Source of the DNA: Heyndrickxia sp050281185
GTDB taxonomy: Bacteria; Bacillota; Bacilli; Bacillales; Bacillaceae_C
Direction: 5' to 3'
DNA: 64,000 bases
NCBI RefSeq assembly: GCF_050281185.1
Contig: NZ_JBNNWS010000001.1
Span: 248,001 to 312,000, forward strand
Shown here: one piece after another, positions 43,612-52,885 of the stretch
Layout of the letters: every line of letters starts with the position of its first letter
Numbering within the stretch: position 1 is the stretch's first letter
Program-made: the position numbers and the translations under genes
The notes under the pieces: model-generated
The model's input: only the letters and a program-made list of their open reading frames with translations
What the model was told of the DNA's origin: nothing
Databases searched by the model: none

Positions 43612-44274
43612 ATGTCCAACAAAATAGGTAGAGAACAAAACCTTGGTATATTAATAAAAACATTGTTAAAGGAGCGTTCGCTATCCATGCGAAAGCTTAG
43701 TACTCTAACAGGAATTGATACCGCAACCATTTCACGAATCGTTAATAATAAGCAACAAGCCAAACCTTCTCATTTACAGCTTTTTGCCCAGTATTTAGAA
43801 GTTCCGTTAGTAAGATTAATGCAAGCAGCAGGGTACAATGTTGAACTACATGAAAATAATTCTCCTTCAGATTTTTATAATTCAGTCGATACGATTCAAG
43901 AAATTCTTATTTCTTCTAATCTTTTGGACCATCCATTCAACATGGATCAAATCTATCAGGAATTAGCAAAGTATGAACAATTTGCCCTCACAAAAGAAGG
44001 AGAGCAAAAAATATTAGAGGAATATAAAACTAAGGTCGAACAAGTCAGAGGTGCTGGTCCTTTTATAAATGAATTAAATAATATGTATACAAGTTTCAGT
44101 GAGGAAAATATCTCAACAGAAAAGCGCAAAATCCTCGGCAGTGTCCTTCTATATTTTATTTTATCAACAGATATTATCCCTGATTACGTTTTTCCATTTG
44201 GTTATTTGGATGATTGCTTAGCCGTTCAAATTGGTTTGGAAAGACTTGCAAAACTTGATCATACAAATGATTAA
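43612..44274 (+). CDS. XRE-family HTH regulator fused to a YkvA (DUF1232) domain, copy 2
   Basis: A 220-residue paralog of the gene at 35123-35767, with the same order: XRE HTH (SMRKLSTLTGIDTATISRIV), helical linker (QEILISSNLLDHPFN matching QNFLESSNLYDKKF), and a C-terminal YkvA hairpin (YFILSTDIIPDYVFPFGYLD). The start is ATG 43612 with AAAGGAG 9 nt upstream; the extra 20 residues of a longer frame are not in the paralog. The recognition helices are nearly identical (DTATISRI-NGK/NNK), so both regulators may bind the same palindrome. No copy of the operator was seen in front of this one. Confidence 0.82.
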   Translation: MSNKIGREQNLGILIKTLLKERSLSMRKLSTLTGIDTATISRIVNNKQQAKPSHLQLFAQYLEVPLVRLMQAAGYNVELHENNSPSDFYNSVDTIQEILISSNLLDHPFNMDQIYQELAKYEQFALTKEGEQKILEEYKTKVEQVRGAGPFINELNNMYTSFSEENISTEKRKILGSVLLYFILSTDIIPDYVFPFGYLDDCLAVQIGLERLAKLDHTND

Positions 44275-44321
44275 GCTACACCTTCCACGTTATTTAAAGT
44301 AAGCAGTAATGGGCGTGGATA

Positions 44322-45080
44322 CTATTTCCACGCCTGAATATCTAACTGCTGGTTCTTATTAAATAAACCTGGATAGATAAGAAATCCTAATATGATGGCG
44401 GTTAAGCTGGCTGCAGACATGATCATAAACACAATTAAAAGTTGAAAACGTACAGCTTGAATAGGATCCGCTCCAGCAATGATTTGACCTGTCATCATGC
44501 CTGGAAGCTGGACAAGACCAATTGTTTTTTGACTGTCAATGGTTGGGATGAGGCTTGACCGAATCGATTGTTTTAAGATTGGATAGATGGATTGTTTTTG
44601 ACTGCCTCCAAGTGACAGAACGAGTAAGACTTCATCCTTTCTTATTTCTAATTCACCTTTTAAACGATTTAAAAATAGACTTGCAATGATCATTGAGTTT
44701 CCGATGACCATTCCGCTGATCGATATGATGTACTGCGGAGTTGCAGGTACAATATGAAATCCAAGTAAAAATCCTTGTGTAATTAACTCAACAATCGTGA
44801 GGGTTATAAAAATTTTCCAAAAAATATTCGATAAACCTTTCCCTCGTTTTGCAGAATTTCTAGCTGCTACTGTAATCATTAGTAAAAGCATTAAGATAAT
44901 GACAGAAGGGTGTTGAAAACCGAACACCATTTTTAAAATATATCCGACAATTAACAATTGAATGGTTGCTCGGACACTTGTAATAATTAGGTCTCGACCT
45001 AGCCCTAATTTAAATGCTGTAGATAGAAAAAGGGCAATGATTACAAAGCCAAAACTAAGTAAAATCGCAAACAAATTCAT
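44322..45080 (-). CDS. fetB: Iron export ABC permease FetB (UPF0014)
   Basis: A 252-residue membrane protein of the UPF0014/FetB family with about seven helices. Diagnostic segments are SVRATIQLLIVGYILKMVF, ISISGMVIGNSMIIASLFLNR and GLVQLPGMMTGQIIAGADP. With the overlapping ATPase gene it forms the FetAB exporter, which protects E. coli against iron-driven oxidative stress. Overlap with fetA is 4 bp. An inverted repeat GGCGTGGA / TCCACGCC at 44313-44335 overlaps the stop codon and may act in termination. Confidence 0.88.
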   Translation of the reverse strand: MNLFAILLSFGFVIIALFLSTAFKLGLGRDLIITSVRATIQLLIVGYILKMVFGFQHPSVIILMLLLMITVAARNSAKRGKGLSNIFWKIFITLTIVELITQGFLLGFHIVPATPQYIISISGMVIGNSMIIASLFLNRLKGELEIRKDEVLLVLSLGGSQKQSIYPILKQSIRSSLIPTIDSQKTIGLVQLPGMMTGQIIAGADPIQAVRFQLLIVFMIMSAASLTAIILGFLIYPGLFNKNQQLDIQAWK

Positions 45081-45847
45081 TCCTTATCCCTCTTTAATTC
45101 TAAAAATTGTTTCGTCAGCACTTCCCTTGGCTCATTAAAAAATAGGTGAGTGGGAGCTGCCTCAATTATTTTCCCATCCATAATAAGCCATGTTTGATCC
45201 CCGACTCGTTCTGCTTGGGAAAGATCATGGGTGACCCAAAGAATGGTTGTATCTTGTTCACGGTTAATCCGCAAGATGAGTTCTTCCACCTCATGTGCAG
45301 AAATAGAATCGAGTGCTGATGTGACTTCATCCAGTAATAAAACAGAAGGATTATTCACAAGAGTTCTTGCAAGGGATAATCTTTGCCTTTGCCCGCCGGA
45401 AAGCTCTTTCGCTTCCCGTGATAAAAGTTCTTCTTCTAATCCAACATAGTCCATATACTTTTTAGGATCTTCCAATGTCCTTCCTTGTAATCGTGCCGGT
45501 AGAGTCAAATTATGTAACGCTGTTCCTTTAATCATAGTTCCACTTTGAAAAGCAATCCCTACCTGACGCCTAAGCTCTTGGATGTCCCACTCAAGAACTT
45601 CCTTTCCATGAATCCGAACCTCTCCTTCGTCAGGGGTGATAAGTAAATTACATAATGATAAGATAGTACTTTTTCCTGACCCTGATGGTCCAATAATCGT
45701 TACTATTTCTCCTTTTGCTACCTTTCCGCTAATCCCTTTTAAAACTTTGACAGACTCGTTTTGATTCATAAAAATTTTGCTGACGTTGGTGAATTCAATT
45801 TCTAGATTATTATCATTCAGATTGGTTGTTTTTTCTACTTGTTCCAT
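45077..45847 (-). CDS. fetA: Iron export ABC ATP-binding protein FetA
   Basis: A 256-residue ABC ATPase with Walker A GPSGSGKST (53-61), signature LSGGQRQRLS, Walker B LLLDEVTSALD and H-loop WVTHDLSQAERVGD. The valine after the catalytic glutamate (DEVTSALD) is typical of FetA/YbbL. It powers FetB, encoded downstream with a 4-bp overlap. The ribosome site is weak (GTGAG). Its proximity to the P-type ATPase region suggests a metal-related neighbourhood, though no shared operator was seen here. Confidence 0.87.
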   Translation of the reverse strand: MEQVEKTTNLNDNNLEIEFTNVSKIFMNQNESVKVLKGISGKVAKGEIVTIIGPSGSGKSTILSLCNLLITPDEGEVRIHGKEVLEWDIQELRRQVGIAFQSGTMIKGTALHNLTLPARLQGRTLEDPKKYMDYVGLEEELLSREAKELSGGQRQRLSLARTLVNNPSVLLLDEVTSALDSISAHEVEELILRINREQDTTILWVTHDLSQAERVGDQTWLIMDGKIIEAAPTHLFFNEPREVLTKQFLELKRDKE

Positions 45848-46047
45848 GTTTTATCTCACTTTAATAAAGATTTTTTTCATACGTGATTTGATAGTAAATG
45901 ACATGGTCAATACGTCATCTCTTTTTATTATTATTTATTTCCATTTTAACATGAATTCAAGCTAAATTATGGACTCTATTTATATCACCATATTTTATTT
46001 TCATCTTAAATTTGTATGAAACTTCTACTCTTTTTCATATAATTTTT

Positions 46048-46082
46048 CAAAAAAATAAGCAGAACATGATCCTGCTTATTTT
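46048..46082 (-). terminator. Terminator after the RND gene
   Basis: AAGCAG and CTGCTT close a hairpin followed on the minus strand by ATTTTTTT, 14 bp after the RND stop codon. Confidence 0.75.
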
Positions 46083-46095
46083 TTATTGAGTTCAA

Positions 46096-49000
46096 TTACT
46101 TTACAGCCTGACTAGTTGATCCAAAGTAATTTTCTTTTTTCCTTTCTACTATTCTCTTCTTTTCGACTGCAGGTTTCCACATCCAATAATATAAAACGGG
46201 AACTACTAATAAACTTGTTAATGTTGATGTAATCAATCCCCCGACCACGACCAAGCCTAAAGATTGAGAGATGAGCGTATCATTCTGACCAAAAAAGGCG
46301 AGTGGAAGTAAGGTGAATACTGTTGTTGCTGCTGTCATCAGCACGGGTCGGACACGGCTGGCCGTACCTTGTATCACAACGGTATATAAATCTTTTCCTG
46401 TCCTTTTTAATCGTTCCATGCGATCAACAAGGACGATGCCATTTGTTGCGACAATTCCAATTAGCATGACGAGACCTGCTAATGCACCTAGATTCCAAGA
46501 TTGACGGAATATAAATAAGAAGGCGACCGAGCCGATTAATGCAAAAGGCAATGATGAAAGAACGGCTAAAGGTCCACGAATACCCTTAAAAACACTCGTG
46601 ATTATGAGTAAAACGAGTAAAATTGATATCACTCCTGCAAAACTAATGGACCAAATCATTTGCTGAACCTGCTCTGGAATGCCACCAAACTGGACATGTA
46701 CACCTTTTGGCAAGTCCAATCCATTGATCATTTCTTTCATTTGTTTGGTTACCCCGCCAATATCCTCCGTAAGTATGTTACCTGTTATAACAGCAATCGG
46801 CTGTCCATCCTTTTCACTAATCGTTGTATTTGTGCTAACGTTTAACTTTGCGATATCGTAAAGAGAAATATTTTTTCCGTTTTTATCTTTAAAAGATAGC
46901 CTGCCAACCTGCAGCAATAATTCCTGATTCGGATCACTGCCCTGGCTATAGGAAAGGATCACATCTGATGGTTTATGAAGATGTACAGGGATAGCGGATT
47001 CCATATTAATCATTTGTAGATTTTCTTGTTTATCTAGTAATGATTCGACTTTAGTTAAAACGGTTTCCTTATCTACTCCTAGTGATGATATTTTTTCCTC
47101 ATCCAGCTCCACTGTAAAGCGTACTTGCTCGCCTTGTTCACCTTCTCCATATATTTGCAGCCCCTTAATCGTCTGCAAATTGCTTTTTAAAACATTTGCA
47201 GCCTTCGACAAATCATTTTGATTGCCACCTGAAAGTACTAAACGAACTCGGGAATCGTCCCCTGCGATCTGTTGATTGGAAACTGTGTAGTTAGCGGTAG
47301 ATGATAACCGTGTAAGATCATCATTAATTTTTTCAATTAAGTCGTCCATATTAACCCCTTGCTCCGGCGTTACATACACATTAGCGACATTAGGTTGTTC
47401 AATCCAGCCGCCTACCTGGTCAAATACATCATCGAAGGTTGGGGTAAAAGAGGAGCCGATGGAAGATGTGAAAGCTTGAATATCTTCATGTTTTCCTAAT
47501 AATGATTCCAATTCCCTCACTTCTGCATTCATTTGTTCGATCGTCGAACCTTCATCACTTTCAATTTGGATGTTCAGTTCTTTTGCGTGTGATCGAGGTA
47601 AAACATTGACTGGAATGAAAAAGGCTCCTACTAACGTAAGGACGAGTGCTGCACATAAACTTGAGAACAAAATCGTCCGCTTTTTCCATAAACGTTCAAG
47701 AATAGGTTGAAACCATTGTTCAGTCTTGGGTGCTTTAGATATATATCGCCTTTCCCATGTATAGGCAGCATATGGTGGTAAAAAAATTAAGGAAACCAGC
47801 AACGAACATTGCAATGAAATCGTTACAGCCCAAGCAAAACCAAAAAAGGCATCCCCAACCATCGTACCAGTCATCGTTAATGGTAGATACACAGCAATGG
47901 TCGTTAATGTGGAAGAAACAACTGCAGGAATCATTTCCTTTACAGCAGAACTTAATACCGATAAAGAATATCTGCCGTTTTGTTCTAGTTTTCGATACAT
48001 ATTGTCTAACACAACAATGGAATCATCCACTACCCTTCCCATTGAAACGATGAGGCCCGAAGCAGTTAGTAGATTTAACGTAATACCCATCCAATGTAAT
48101 ATGGACACTGTTGCAAGGAAACATATAGGCAATGTAAAAAGTATTGCTACTGTAGAACGCCATTCCCGGAAAAAGAAGAAAACACAAAGTACAGAGAAAA
48201 ATGCCCCTAATGCCCCTTCTATCCATAATCCATTGATTGCTTGAGATACGGATTCCCCCTGATCGGTAATGATGTTTATATTAATGTCAGGATAGGATGC
48301 TTGTACTTGCTTTAGTTCTGTTAAAACTTTTTCACTCATCTTGGTAATATCTGAAGATGAAGTTTTATAAAGACTTAATAAAACGCTTGGTTGTGCATTT
48401 GTTCTAGTTATCGTCTCTACTTGAATAAAGCTATTTTGAATGGTGGCTATATCTTTTAGTAATAATGTTTTTCCATTTTCATTTTTAAGAACAATGTTTT
48501 CCAATTGAGTTTGCTCTTGAGGTGATCCTTCTACATTTAAAAATAGCTGCAGATTTTTCGTTTGGATTTTACCATATGTCCATTTTGCTGATGTATTTTT
48601 TAAGGCAGTATTTACGTCTTCAAATGTAAGGCCATATGATAATAATTTCTTATTATTTAACGTAATGACATAACCAGATTTACCGTCTCCTCTAGATTCA
48701 ATTTTTTTAATACCAGGAATCTGTTCAAGCTGCTGTTGTATTTTATCCGCATTCATTGCTTGGACATCTTCCCCTGTCTTGGATGTCAGGCTGATTTGTA
48801 TAAAAGGAAACGCGTTCGAATCGATTCTTGAAATTTCCAGTTTACTAGCATCTAAAGGCAGATCTACCATTTGCAAAGAGGATTTCACGTTTTTTTCTGC
48901 CTCTTCCATCTGCGTATTTTGTGGAAAAGATAAACTTAAGAAAAGTCCTTGTGGATAAATGGTTGATTCAACCGATTGAAGTCCCTCAACTTCTTTTAAA

Positions 49001-49215
49001 TTTTTGACCATCTCTTTCATTAACTGCTCTTTCTGTGTTTCATCTATTAAACTAGTTGGTGTTTTCAATGTGATCATCAATGTCGAATTATTGATTTGCG
49101 GAAGGTATTCTTTCTTTAGTTGTGATGCTGAATATAAACCCCATACAAAAATTAAGAGAATGATAACGGATAAGAGAATCAATCGCTGCTTAAGAGACGA
49201 TATCAATTTTTTCAA
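46096..49215 (-). CDS. RND family efflux transporter (SwrC/AcrB-like)
   Basis: A 1039-residue RND transporter with 12 membrane helices and two large extracytoplasmic domains (about 33-330 and 550-850). The helix-4 proton relay aspartates are visible in GRVVDDSIVVLDNMYR. It resembles Bacillus SwrC (YerP), which exports surfactin-like lipopeptides or drugs. The start is TTG 49215, 10 nt after GGAGC. No membrane-fusion partner or outer channel is encoded, as usual in Gram-positives. A hairpin and the phosphoesterase gene lie upstream. Confidence 0.87.
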   Translation of the reverse strand: MKKLISSLKQRLILLSVIILLIFVWGLYSASQLKKEYLPQINNSTLMITLKTPTSLIDETQKEQLMKEMVKNLKEVEGLQSVESTIYPQGLFLSLSFPQNTQMEEAEKNVKSSLQMVDLPLDASKLEISRIDSNAFPFIQISLTSKTGEDVQAMNADKIQQQLEQIPGIKKIESRGDGKSGYVITLNNKKLLSYGLTFEDVNTALKNTSAKWTYGKIQTKNLQLFLNVEGSPQEQTQLENIVLKNENGKTLLLKDIATIQNSFIQVETITRTNAQPSVLLSLYKTSSSDITKMSEKVLTELKQVQASYPDININIITDQGESVSQAINGLWIEGALGAFFSVLCVFFFFREWRSTVAILFTLPICFLATVSILHWMGITLNLLTASGLIVSMGRVVDDSIVVLDNMYRKLEQNGRYSLSVLSSAVKEMIPAVVSSTLTTIAVYLPLTMTGTMVGDAFFGFAWAVTISLQCSLLVSLIFLPPYAAYTWERRYISKAPKTEQWFQPILERLWKKRTILFSSLCAALVLTLVGAFFIPVNVLPRSHAKELNIQIESDEGSTIEQMNAEVRELESLLGKHEDIQAFTSSIGSSFTPTFDDVFDQVGGWIEQPNVANVYVTPEQGVNMDDLIEKINDDLTRLSSTANYTVSNQQIAGDDSRVRLVLSGGNQNDLSKAANVLKSNLQTIKGLQIYGEGEQGEQVRFTVELDEEKISSLGVDKETVLTKVESLLDKQENLQMINMESAIPVHLHKPSDVILSYSQGSDPNQELLLQVGRLSFKDKNGKNISLYDIAKLNVSTNTTISEKDGQPIAVITGNILTEDIGGVTKQMKEMINGLDLPKGVHVQFGGIPEQVQQMIWSISFAGVISILLVLLIITSVFKGIRGPLAVLSSLPFALIGSVAFLFIFRQSWNLGALAGLVMLIGIVATNGIVLVDRMERLKRTGKDLYTVVIQGTASRVRPVLMTAATTVFTLLPLAFFGQNDTLISQSLGLVVVGGLITSTLTSLLVVPVLYYWMWKPAVEKKRIVERKKENYFGSTSQAVK

Positions 49216-49244
49216 TATGTATTCAGCTCCTCGTTCTTATGTGT

Positions 49245-49267
49245 AGAGCCCCCGTAACGGGAGCTCT
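49245..49267. other. GC-rich inverted repeat between phosphoesterase and RND genes
   Basis: AGAGCCCCCGT and ACGGGAGCTCT pair almost fully with a single-base loop. It is 12 bp after the phosphoesterase stop. Neither strand has a T-run, so it may be a weak or factor-dependent 3' end. Confidence 0.45.
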
Positions 49268-49278
49268 AAAATGTTGTT

Positions 49279-51654
49279 TTATTTATTGTAATGACTATTT
49301 TGCTTTTCTTCATATGCCTTTTTCCCCTTCATCGTTGCTTCCCATAATACTTTGTTCAATGTTACTTCATCTGCTTTGTCAGCAGCTGAAAAATCTAAAG
49401 TATTAGAGAGCTGTGCTGCCGGTGCATTTTGCCCGTTTATCCGATCAATCGGGTATCTCGGTTCCTCATGTTGATAGGTTGAAAAATCTGGCTTACTCGT
49501 AAATGCATTTGACATAGGGATACTGGAAGCATCGAACTGTGTCATTGGTTTCATTCCAAGTATTAATTCCATTGTTCGAAGCATGGACGTCGTATCGTAA
49601 AACGTACTATCGAGTTTTCCTGTTTGTGTATACGGACTGATTACTAGTGATGTGGTGCGATGGGCATCCACATGATCCCATCCATTTTGGGCATCATCTT
49701 CCGTAATAAAGATCGCTGTATCTTTCCAATATTTTGAGTGAGTCACAGCGTCTACTATTTTACCCACTGCATAATCATTTTGGGCAACCATTGCTTGCGG
49801 AGTTAGCTTCCCAACTTTTGTCCCTTGTGTATGATCATTAGGCAATCTTACAATTTGAAGCTGTGGAAGATTGTCATTTTTGACGAATTCATTAAATTCT
49901 TTTTCCCATTCTTCTTGTCTGACAAGATCTGAAATATCAAGATTATATCCAGGGTAGCTCGCATCAAAATTGTTTGCGATACTTGGATCAGTGGCAACCC
50001 ATTGATTTTTCTCTTTATCAAAATCTACAAACTCTCCATAGACACGGTAGCTTACACCAGATCGTTGTGCATTATTCCAAATATATCTTTCTTTAGGATA
50101 GGCTGCCTCATTATCTCCTTCCCAATCATAGCCACGGTTTCTACTAGAATAATTGGCCATCCAAGTCTTTTCAGTATAGTCATTTGCTTTTGCTGCTGTT
50201 GACCAGTTATGACCTTGTGCACTAATTTCAGCAGTTGCATAGAAATTGTCAAACGTAACAAATTGATTCGTCAATTTATGCAGATTCGGTGTAATGTCTT
50301 CGCCAAATGCAGTGAGTCCAGGGTCACCATTTCCTTTTCTTAAATCACCAAATACTTGATCATACGTTCGGTTTTCCTTAATCACATAGATTACATGTTT
50401 AATAGGTGATTTTTTATTAGGATTTTTAGGAACTGGATTATTTCCATCGTGTTCATAATTAATCGTGTTGTTTTCCTCCACCTGTTTCGTATATTTCTGT
50501 AATTCCTTTTGATTTGGGATATCAATGACTGAAAGCGATCCTTTTATCATATTTGCAATATACTGTCCTTCAGGGTTTGGACCCGCTCCTAACCCTTTTG
50601 CATTGGTCACCATGATTTTATTGTCTTGTTCATTTAAATAAACACCTGTCGGATACCAGCCAGTTGGAATCAAGCCTTTAATTTTAGCTTTCCCTTTAGA
50701 AACATCTGCAACGATTACATCATTATTGCCGGCATTAGCTATATATAATGTTTTTCCATCTTGTGACACGGTTAATTCATTTGGCTGGCTGCCTGTTGGA
50801 TCATTCTTTTTAGGCTTTACAGACAACGTTTCCACTACTCGATTCGTACGGCCATCGATAATAGAAACCGTATCATCGTCAGAGTTTGAAATATATAATT
50901 CTTTTGTTTTAGGATTTTCTGCAATAGCATTTGGATGAAGTCCTGTTGAAATGGTATCCCTTACTTCCAGCGTATCCGGGTCAACTATAGAGACGCTGCT
51001 TTCTCCCCAGTTCGTTACGTACAATTTTTTTCCATCGTTTGATAAATACGCCATATAAGGATTCTTTCCAACAGAGGTTGTTTTAACAATTTTATTCACG
51101 GATAAGTCGACTTTTGAAACTGAATGGTCAAGATTGTTTGTTACATAGAGATATAATCCGTTCTCTGAAATAGACATGCCAGCAGGATAGAAATTTGTAT
51201 TTTGATTGTCTTTTAAGGAAATAGACGCTTGCTCAGCTAATCTGCCATTTGCAAAAGTAAACTTTCGTATTTTATTATTTCCTCCAGCGGATGCATAAAG
51301 GTATTTTCCATCCGGAGAAAAAACGACACCAAGGAATAATGATTCAGGAGAAGCATAAGGTATGGTTTGAACAACTTTGTTAGTTGTCGTGTCGAACACT
51401 TGCATCGATTGTGTTCCTTGTCCATCATTCGAAACAACTAGATAACGTCCATCAGGACTCATTGCACCACCCATTGGAAAATTCCCTAGATAAACCTGCT
51501 CTCCAGCAGGAGTTAGCGTCCAGTTATACGGTGTGACTCCTGTTTGATCTTCTTTGGGGCCTGCAGTACGATTATAAGCAACACCAGCATAAGCTGAAGT
51601 TGATGTAATCGTAAGGGCAGCGATAGCGGCGGCAATGACATGTTTCTTTTTCAT
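49279..51654 (-). CDS. Secreted YVTN beta-propeller / phosphoesterase family protein
   Basis: A 791-residue exported protein. A signal peptide (about 1-24) precedes a seven-bladed YVTN-type propeller (about 50-370; repeated GxxLYVTN, PDGKxLY). A phosphoesterase/acid phosphatase domain follows, with the nucleophile region VIKENRTYDQVFGDL and the metal-binding FITEDDAQNGWDHVDAHR segment. It probably hydrolyses phosphate mono- or diesters outside the cell. I start at ATG 51654 (GGAG 8 nt upstream); the longer frame adds a hydrophilic stretch that spoils the signal peptide. Confidence 0.85.
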   Translation of the reverse strand: MKKKHVIAAAIAALTITSTSAYAGVAYNRTAGPKEDQTGVTPYNWTLTPAGEQVYLGNFPMGGAMSPDGRYLVVSNDGQGTQSMQVFDTTTNKVVQTIPYASPESLFLGVVFSPDGKYLYASAGGNNKIRKFTFANGRLAEQASISLKDNQNTNFYPAGMSISENGLYLYVTNNLDHSVSKVDLSVNKIVKTTSVGKNPYMAYLSNDGKKLYVTNWGESSVSIVDPDTLEVRDTISTGLHPNAIAENPKTKELYISNSDDDTVSIIDGRTNRVVETLSVKPKKNDPTGSQPNELTVSQDGKTLYIANAGNNDVIVADVSKGKAKIKGLIPTGWYPTGVYLNEQDNKIMVTNAKGLGAGPNPEGQYIANMIKGSLSVIDIPNQKELQKYTKQVEENNTINYEHDGNNPVPKNPNKKSPIKHVIYVIKENRTYDQVFGDLRKGNGDPGLTAFGEDITPNLHKLTNQFVTFDNFYATAEISAQGHNWSTAAKANDYTEKTWMANYSSRNRGYDWEGDNEAAYPKERYIWNNAQRSGVSYRVYGEFVDFDKEKNQWVATDPSIANNFDASYPGYNLDISDLVRQEEWEKEFNEFVKNDNLPQLQIVRLPNDHTQGTKVGKLTPQAMVAQNDYAVGKIVDAVTHSKYWKDTAIFITEDDAQNGWDHVDAHRTTSLVISPYTQTGKLDSTFYDTTSMLRTMELILGMKPMTQFDASSIPMSNAFTSKPDFSTYQHEEPRYPIDRINGQNAPAAQLSNTLDFSAADKADEVTLNKVLWEATMKGKKAYEEKQNSHYNK

Positions 51655-51835
51655 TTTTCCATCTCCTTTATTTTTGTGATAAATACAAATAAAGTGTAAT
51701 TGCCGCATATGAATGTTTTGTTATATAAATGTTAAGTTATTTATAAGAATATTGTGATAATTTTACCGTGAAAATAGTCATATGTTGGGGTTTTTTCGTG
51801 GATTTTAAAGGGTGAATAGGAACAATTAATCGCGA

Positions 51836-51871
51836 CAAAAAACCCTACTCCTAAAAAATAGGAATAGGGTA
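51836..51871 (-). terminator. Terminator after nfrA
   Basis: On the minus strand ACCCTATTCCTA and AGGAGTAGGGT form a stem followed by TTTTTTG, 12 bp after the nfrA stop. Confidence 0.85.
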
Positions 51872-51882
51872 TACATTATGTT

Positions 51883-52632
51883 TTACTTTTTATCAAACCC
51901 TTGTTTTTGTACATACTCTTTCATATATATACGTCTTGGTTCTGAAAACCTTTCTGCCATTTGGCTTGTCCATGTGTCTTGGCGCTTTCCATTTGTCCGT
52001 TCTTCATAATATTGTTGTACCGTTTCGTTATAATCCTCTAATTGTTCTTTTAGAATAGAGGAATCAGGTTGGTATTCCTCTTCATGATAGATATGTTTGA
52101 ATGGTAGACGCGGTTTTTTATCAGATGTATGGAGCGGATAACCAATCGTCATAGCAAACAATGGTATTACATGTTTGGGAATACGGAGCACTTCTGAAAC
52201 TTCAACTAAGTTATTGCGTAGACCGCCTATGTAACAAATTCCAAGCCCCATTGATTCAGCTGCCAATGCGGCATTTTGTGCAGCAAGTGCGGCATCGATT
52301 ACGGCAATCATAAAGCTTTCTGTAGTATCTAATGACTGAGAAACTTCTGTATTTTCCATTTCACCAATTAACTCATGGCGATGTAAGTCCGCACAAAAAA
52401 TCAGCAGATGACCGTTATTTTCAACATAGGTCTGATCTCCTGCCAATCGAGCAAGTTCTTTCTTCTTTTCTTTATCCTTAACACCAATAATGGTATATGC
52501 TTGGACATAACTTGATGTTGAAGCAGCTTGTGCACTTTTAACGATTATTTCAATTTGTTCCTCAGTGAGCGGCTTGTCCTCATATTTACGTATAGAACGG
52601 TGATTTAAGATTGTTTCAATGATTTCGTTCAA
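51883..52632 (-). CDS. nfrA: NADPH-dependent FMN/nitro reductase NfrA
   Basis: A 249-residue flavoprotein of the nitroreductase fold, the same length as B. subtilis NfrA1. It shows ETILNHRSIRKYEDKPLT at the N-terminus (FMN phosphate site), AQAASTSSYVQAYTIIGV and GLGICYIGGLRNN. It reduces free flavins, nitro compounds and quinones with NADPH. I start at TTG 52632, 8 nt after GGAGG; the frame upstream to 52656 would include the ribosome site. In B. subtilis the homologue is stress-induced. It is monocistronic. Confidence 0.88.
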   Translation of the reverse strand: MNEIIETILNHRSIRKYEDKPLTEEQIEIIVKSAQAASTSSYVQAYTIIGVKDKEKKKELARLAGDQTYVENNGHLLIFCADLHRHELIGEMENTEVSQSLDTTESFMIAVIDAALAAQNAALAAESMGLGICYIGGLRNNLVEVSEVLRIPKHVIPLFAMTIGYPLHTSDKKPRLPFKHIYHEEEYQPDSSILKEQLEDYNETVQQYYEERTNGKRQDTWTSQMAERFSEPRRIYMKEYVQKQGFDKK

Positions 52633-52761
52633 TTTCTGTCCCTCCTGCTGTGCCAATTTGTTAAAAAATATCGTTTAGTTCATTCATATCGCTATTCATT
52701 TAATAGGATTAGCATATATTAGCATTTTAACATAAAATATTTGCGTTAAAGTCTAAAGAGA

Positions 52762-52795
52762 AACAGAAAAAGAAAAGCTCCGTAGAGAGGAGCTT
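52762..52795 (-). terminator. Terminator after the intracellular subtilisin gene
   Basis: On the minus strand AAGCTCC and GGAGCTT flank a 7-nt loop and are followed by TTCTTTTTC. The dispersed repeat lies between it and the protease stop codon. Confidence 0.75.
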
Positions 52796-52811
52796 CCCTA
52801 CAGAGCTAACC

Positions 52812-52883
52812 ATTGTAAAAACCTTCCACTGTCCACCTCAGACGGAAAAAAAGTCCATTTGTCCACGAATAGTGTCAGGCACC
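52812..52883. repeat. Dispersed intergenic repeat ending in GTGTCAGGCACC, copy A
   Basis: This element of about 72 bp (TGTAAAAACCTTCCACTGTCC at the left, AGTGTCAGGCACC at the right) matches the segment at 63346-63417 with few differences. It begins three bases after the stop codon of the minus-strand subtilisin gene. No ORF is inside. Confidence 0.7.
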
Positions 52884-52885
52884 GT

